From positions 1-7,251 of the forward strand of contig CAMFEN010000050.1 of the NCBI GenBank assembly GCA_945949375.1: 7,251 bases of DNA. Direction: 5' to 3'. This stretch comes from an uncultured Bacteroidales bacterium. GTDB lineage: Bacteria; Bacteroidota; Bacteroidia; Bacteroidales; Paludibacteraceae. The notes under the pieces were generated by a model, which was given only the letters and a program-made list of their open reading frames with translations, was not told where the DNA came from and ran no database searches. This document shows, in pieces, positions 5,599 to 7,251 of the stretch; position 1 is the first letter of the stretch; each line of letters starts with the position of its first letter. Position numbers and translations under genes: made by a program.

Positions 5599-6021
5599 CT
5601 AAGATAAAAAGTCCCACCAGCTATAGTCAATCTTAATAGAAGAGCAGTCCGGAGATATGTATATGCCCAGCATAATACTTTCATTTGATAGCTCATAACA
5701 ATACTCTCCACTCTCCGATTTGCTCCAGTTAGAATCCTCTACAACCAGTTTCTCCACTTTCTTTTGCAACTTCGCAGGGCTATTTGCTTGCAGTGTATAT
5801 TCATAATCTGTCCACGCACTGGTCGCTCTATCCATGTTATTACTACCGTCCGCAATGGTAAAATCGGAATACGAAAGACCTGAAATCTTCATTATTCTTT
5901 TGGGGGATTCGGCGATGTTGACATCTCGCCTTACCATCACAAGGAAAGTAGTCAATAACAAGGCAATTAGCAGAAAAAACGAAAGGATGGTCCATCCAAC
6001 GACCTTCAAAAACTTAATCAT
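5599..6021 (-). CDS. Small membrane-anchored protein of unknown function
   Basis: I do not recognise this 140-aa protein. An N-terminal helix at about residues 9-30 (GWTILSFFLLIALLLTTFLV) follows a short basic start (MIKFLK) and is followed by RR, which predicts a signal anchor. The remaining ~108 residues form a polar domain rich in Ser, Tyr and Trp, with cysteines at 108 and 126 and a C-terminal YSWWDFLS. With this topology the domain would face the periplasm, where the cysteines could pair. The gene is supported by its hydrophobic segment and by a good minus-strand promoter about 100 bases upstream (6125-6156). It faces the phosphoesterase tail to tail. It is less GC-rich than the operon opposite. 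No terminator is evident after its stop. Confidence 0.7.
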   Translation of the reverse strand: MIKFLKVVGWTILSFFLLIALLLTTFLVMVRRDVNIAESPKRIMKISGLSYSDFTIADGSNNMDRATSAWTDYEYTLQANSPAKLQKKVEKLVVEDSNWSKSESGEYCYELSNESIMLGIYISPDCSSIKIDYSWWDFLS

Positions 6022-6124
6022 AAATTATCACTTTGTTTTAATTGTTGAAACTGACGGCTAATCGGTGGAAGCAATAGTCTTTGTGCAATCGAGCGAGAAA
6101 TAGATACCACCGTTAAATCTACCG

Positions 6125-6156
6125 CAAAAGTACTACTTTTTTTTTACTCACGCAAA
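6125..6156 (-). promoter_or_regulatory. Bacteroidota-type promoter for the minus-strand membrane protein
   Basis: On the minus strand TTTG (6156-6153) is followed after exactly 20 bases by TACTTTTG (6132-6125), matching the TTTG / TAnnTTTG consensus. The predicted start near 6118-6120 gives a leader of about 98 bases before the ATG at 6021. Confidence 0.7.
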
Positions 6157-6234
6157 TAGAGATGGTATTTTATGATAGTTTCACGCCTTGTTTTTGAACA
6201 AAATTCGTAAAAAATGGTAGGACATAGAGGGGAT

Positions 6235-6278
6235 AAAAAGGTGAAAAAGAGGCAAAAAAGCCCCAAAATAGGCAAAAA
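6235..6278. other. Five phased A-tracts, likely curved DNA
   Basis: A-runs of four to six bases lie at 6235-6239, 6244-6248, 6254-6259, 6265-6268 and 6274-6278. Their centres are 9 to 10.5 bases apart, so they are in phase with the helix. This is the known pattern for intrinsic DNA bending. The tract lies about 65-105 bases upstream of the predicted start of the small transcript, where curvature or UP-like contacts can raise promoter strength. A nucleoid protein could also bind. Confidence 0.6.
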
Positions 6279-6279
6279 C

Positions 6280-6293
6280 ATGTTTTCAAACAT
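6280..6293. promoter_or_regulatory. Perfect palindrome, possible operator
   Basis: ATGTTT (6280-6285) and AAACAT (6288-6293) form a perfect 6-bp inverted repeat with a 2-base centre. It lies 11 bases upstream of the TTG element of the next promoter. The position would suit an activator or repressor dimer site, but one AT-rich palindrome is weak evidence. Confidence 0.3.
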
Positions 6294-6304
6294 ACATTTT
6301 GCTA

Positions 6305-6335
6305 TTGTGCATATCAAAAAAAAGCAGTACCTTTG
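6305..6335 (+). promoter_or_regulatory. Bacteroidota-type promoter for a short intergenic transcript
   Basis: TTG at 6305-6307 is followed after exactly 20 bases by TACCTTTG (6328-6335), a full match to TAnnTTTG. The predicted start is near 6340-6342. No coding sequence begins before the terminator at 6405-6430, so the promoter appears to serve a short RNA. Confidence 0.7.
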
Positions 6336-6340
6336 CACTC

Positions 6341-6430
6341 GAAATCAAAACAACAACACAATCTTTTTTGTACCTTAAAAAACAGACTAATACCTTGGAA
6401 AAATAGCCGTCGTGATGACGGCTTTTTTCT
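6341..6430 (+). ncRNA. Candidate ~90-base small RNA
   Basis: The unit is bounded by a full-consensus promoter (6305-6335) and a Rho-independent terminator (6405-6430), and holds no usable ORF. The 5' part is unstructured, A/C-rich sequence (AATCAAAACAACAACAC at 6343-6359) and the 3' end is the terminator hairpin, a form typical of bacterial trans-acting sRNAs. A second promoter for tilS follows, so this is not simply the tilS leader. The family is not recognised. The start is inferred from the promoter, and the alternative is a premature-termination remnant upstream of tilS. Confidence 0.5.
6405..6430 (+). terminator. Rho-independent terminator
   Basis: AGCCGTC (6405-6411) and GACGGCT (6417-6423) form a perfect 7-bp GC-rich stem with a GTGAT loop, followed by a T-run (6423-6428). 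On the opposite strand the same hairpin is followed by ATTTTT, so it may act in both directions. Confidence 0.85.
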
Positions 6431-6479
6431 TTGTATGTATTCCTCTTTTTTAAACATACAATTATTCGTGTAATTAACC

Positions 6480-6510
6480 TTGTATATCTCATTTTTTTTT
6501 TGTACCTTTG
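6480..6510 (+). promoter_or_regulatory. Bacteroidota-type promoter for tilS
   Basis: TTG (6480-6482), a 20-base spacer and TACCTTTG (6503-6510) match the consensus in sequence and spacing. The spacer is T-rich. The predicted start near 6515-6518 leaves a leader of about 20 bases before the tilS ATG. Confidence 0.75.
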
Positions 6511-6535
6511 CGGGCAAATTAATCATTACGAGAAA

Positions 6536-7224
6536 ATGCTTAGGAGAGTGCGGTCATATATTCGTCAGCAAGGGTTGCTCTGCGAGAGGGCGCGGGTGCT
6601 GGTATGCGTGAGCGGTGGTGCAGACAGCGTGGGATTGTTGGATGTCCTCTTGCGGGCGGGGTACGAATGCGTGGCGGCGCACTGCAACTTCCACCTACGC
6701 GGGGAGGAGAGTATGAGAGACGAATTGTTTGTACGTGAATTATGCGACAAGATGGGGGTGCGATTGCTGGTACAGGATTTTGATACGTATATGTATGCGC
6801 GTGAGCAACAGATAGGTCTTGAGACGGCTGCACGGATGTTGCGATACCGTTGGTTTGGCGAAGTGGCAGCGACAGAGGGATGCGAAGCCATTGCCGTGGC
6901 GCACCATCAAAACGACCAGGCGGAGACCGTGTTGCAGAACCTGCTGCGGGGAACCGGCATACGTGGTTTGTGTGGGATGCGACCGAAAGCACACAATCCG
7001 TATTCCGATAACGGGATACCGGTGATTCGTCCTTTGTTGTGTACCACAAGGGATTATATTGAATACTACCTTCGGTCGAAGCGCCACCTTCCGTGGGTGA
7101 ACGATTCCACCAATGAGGATACCTCTATCCCACGCAACGCAATACGCGCGCAATTAGCACAATGTCGCAAGGCGGAGATAGAGAACCTCGCGACATTGTG
7201 CAACGAATACAGGGGTATGTGGAT
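6536..7224 (+). CDS. tilS: tRNA(Ile)-lysidine synthetase, N-terminal part
   Basis: TilS uses ATP and lysine to convert C34 of the CAU-anticodon tRNA-Ile to lysidine, changing its specificity from AUG to AUA codons; it is normally essential. About 229 genuine residues are present. They include the N-type ATP pyrophosphatase P-loop SGGADS (26-31), AHCNFHLRGEES (48-59), AHHQNDQAET (122-131), LLRGTGIRGLCGM (137-149) and the DSTNEDTSIPRNAIR region (190-204). AHHQNDQAET has Asn where Asp is more usual. The ATG at 6536 gives a normal family N-terminus and lies about 20 bases from the predicted transcription start. The 3' portion, with the C-terminal tRNA-binding domains, is missing. The frame continues to 7251 only by reading through adapter sequence, so the genomic part ends near 7224. 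Confidence 0.95.
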
Positions 7225-7251
7225 AGATCGGAAGAGCACACGTCTGAACTC
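7225..7251 (+). other. Illumina TruSeq adapter remnant (artefact)
   Basis: The last 27 bases contain AGATCGGAAGAGC (7225-7237) and continue exactly into the TruSeq 3' adapter (ACACGTCTGAACTC, 7238-7251). In the tilS frame this reads as DRKSTRLN, a peptide I recognise as adapter-derived. It is sequencing or assembly contamination at a contig end and not genomic DNA. The leading A could be genomic or A-tailed. Confidence 0.97.

Noticed and set aside
6540..7153. Overlapping antisense frames opposite tilS
   Set aside because: Low-complexity, proline/arginine-rich translations with no domain. They lie opposite a clear tilS frame and include no promoter.
1..7251. tRNA, rRNA, CRISPR array or transposase
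   Set aside because: No cloverleaf, rRNA segment, regular repeat-spacer array or transposase frame was recognised on either strand.

Overview
The window looks like a Bacteroidales chromosome fragment, probably a metagenomic or draft contig. Four things point there. The end of gpsA is followed by pgi, an order common in Bacteroidota. The pgi product is the short (~442 aa) bacterial form. Clear promoters carry the Bacteroidota-type elements TTG/TTTG, a 20-base spacer and TAnnTTTG, and classical Shine-Dalgarno sites are scarce. Short 7-8 bp period repeats also occur, of a kind I associate with Bacteroidales. The assignment is by recognition only; no search was run.

Layout. 1-144 is the C-terminus of gpsA. 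326-1654 is complete pgi (glycolysis). 1655-3275 is an AT-rich island holding a retron: a 165-base msr-msd RNA gene (1781-1945) bounded by a 19-base a1/a2 inverted repeat, then a retron-type reverse transcriptase (1953-3080). 3276-5566 returns to GC-rich codirectional genes: a membrane-anchored Ntn-type amide hydrolase, dtd (D-aminoacyl-tRNA deacylase) and a calcineurin-like phosphoesterase with a repeat-derived insertion. 5599-6021 is a small membrane-anchored protein of unknown function on the minus strand. The gene-free stretch 6022-6535 holds a minus-strand promoter for that gene, five helically phased A-tracts, a perfect palindrome, a plus-strand promoter with a terminator about 90 bases later (a candidate small RNA), and the tilS promoter. 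6536-7224 is the N-terminal part of tilS (tRNA-Ile lysidine synthetase).

The last 27 bases (7225-7251) are Illumina TruSeq adapter sequence and not genomic DNA. tilS is therefore cut by the contig end and its last apparent residues are artefactual.

The main find is the retron. It has both retron hallmarks in the RT (NAxxH and VTG), the catalytic YADD, and a complete folded RNA gene directly upstream. No recognisable effector gene lies beside it, and its base composition contrasts sharply with both flanks, which suggests horizontal arrival between two housekeeping-type genes. Also notable are the a1/a2 duplex running straight into a T7 tract and the RT start codon, heptamer repeats inserted inside a conserved enzyme, and the short intergenic transcription unit downstream of probably curved DNA.
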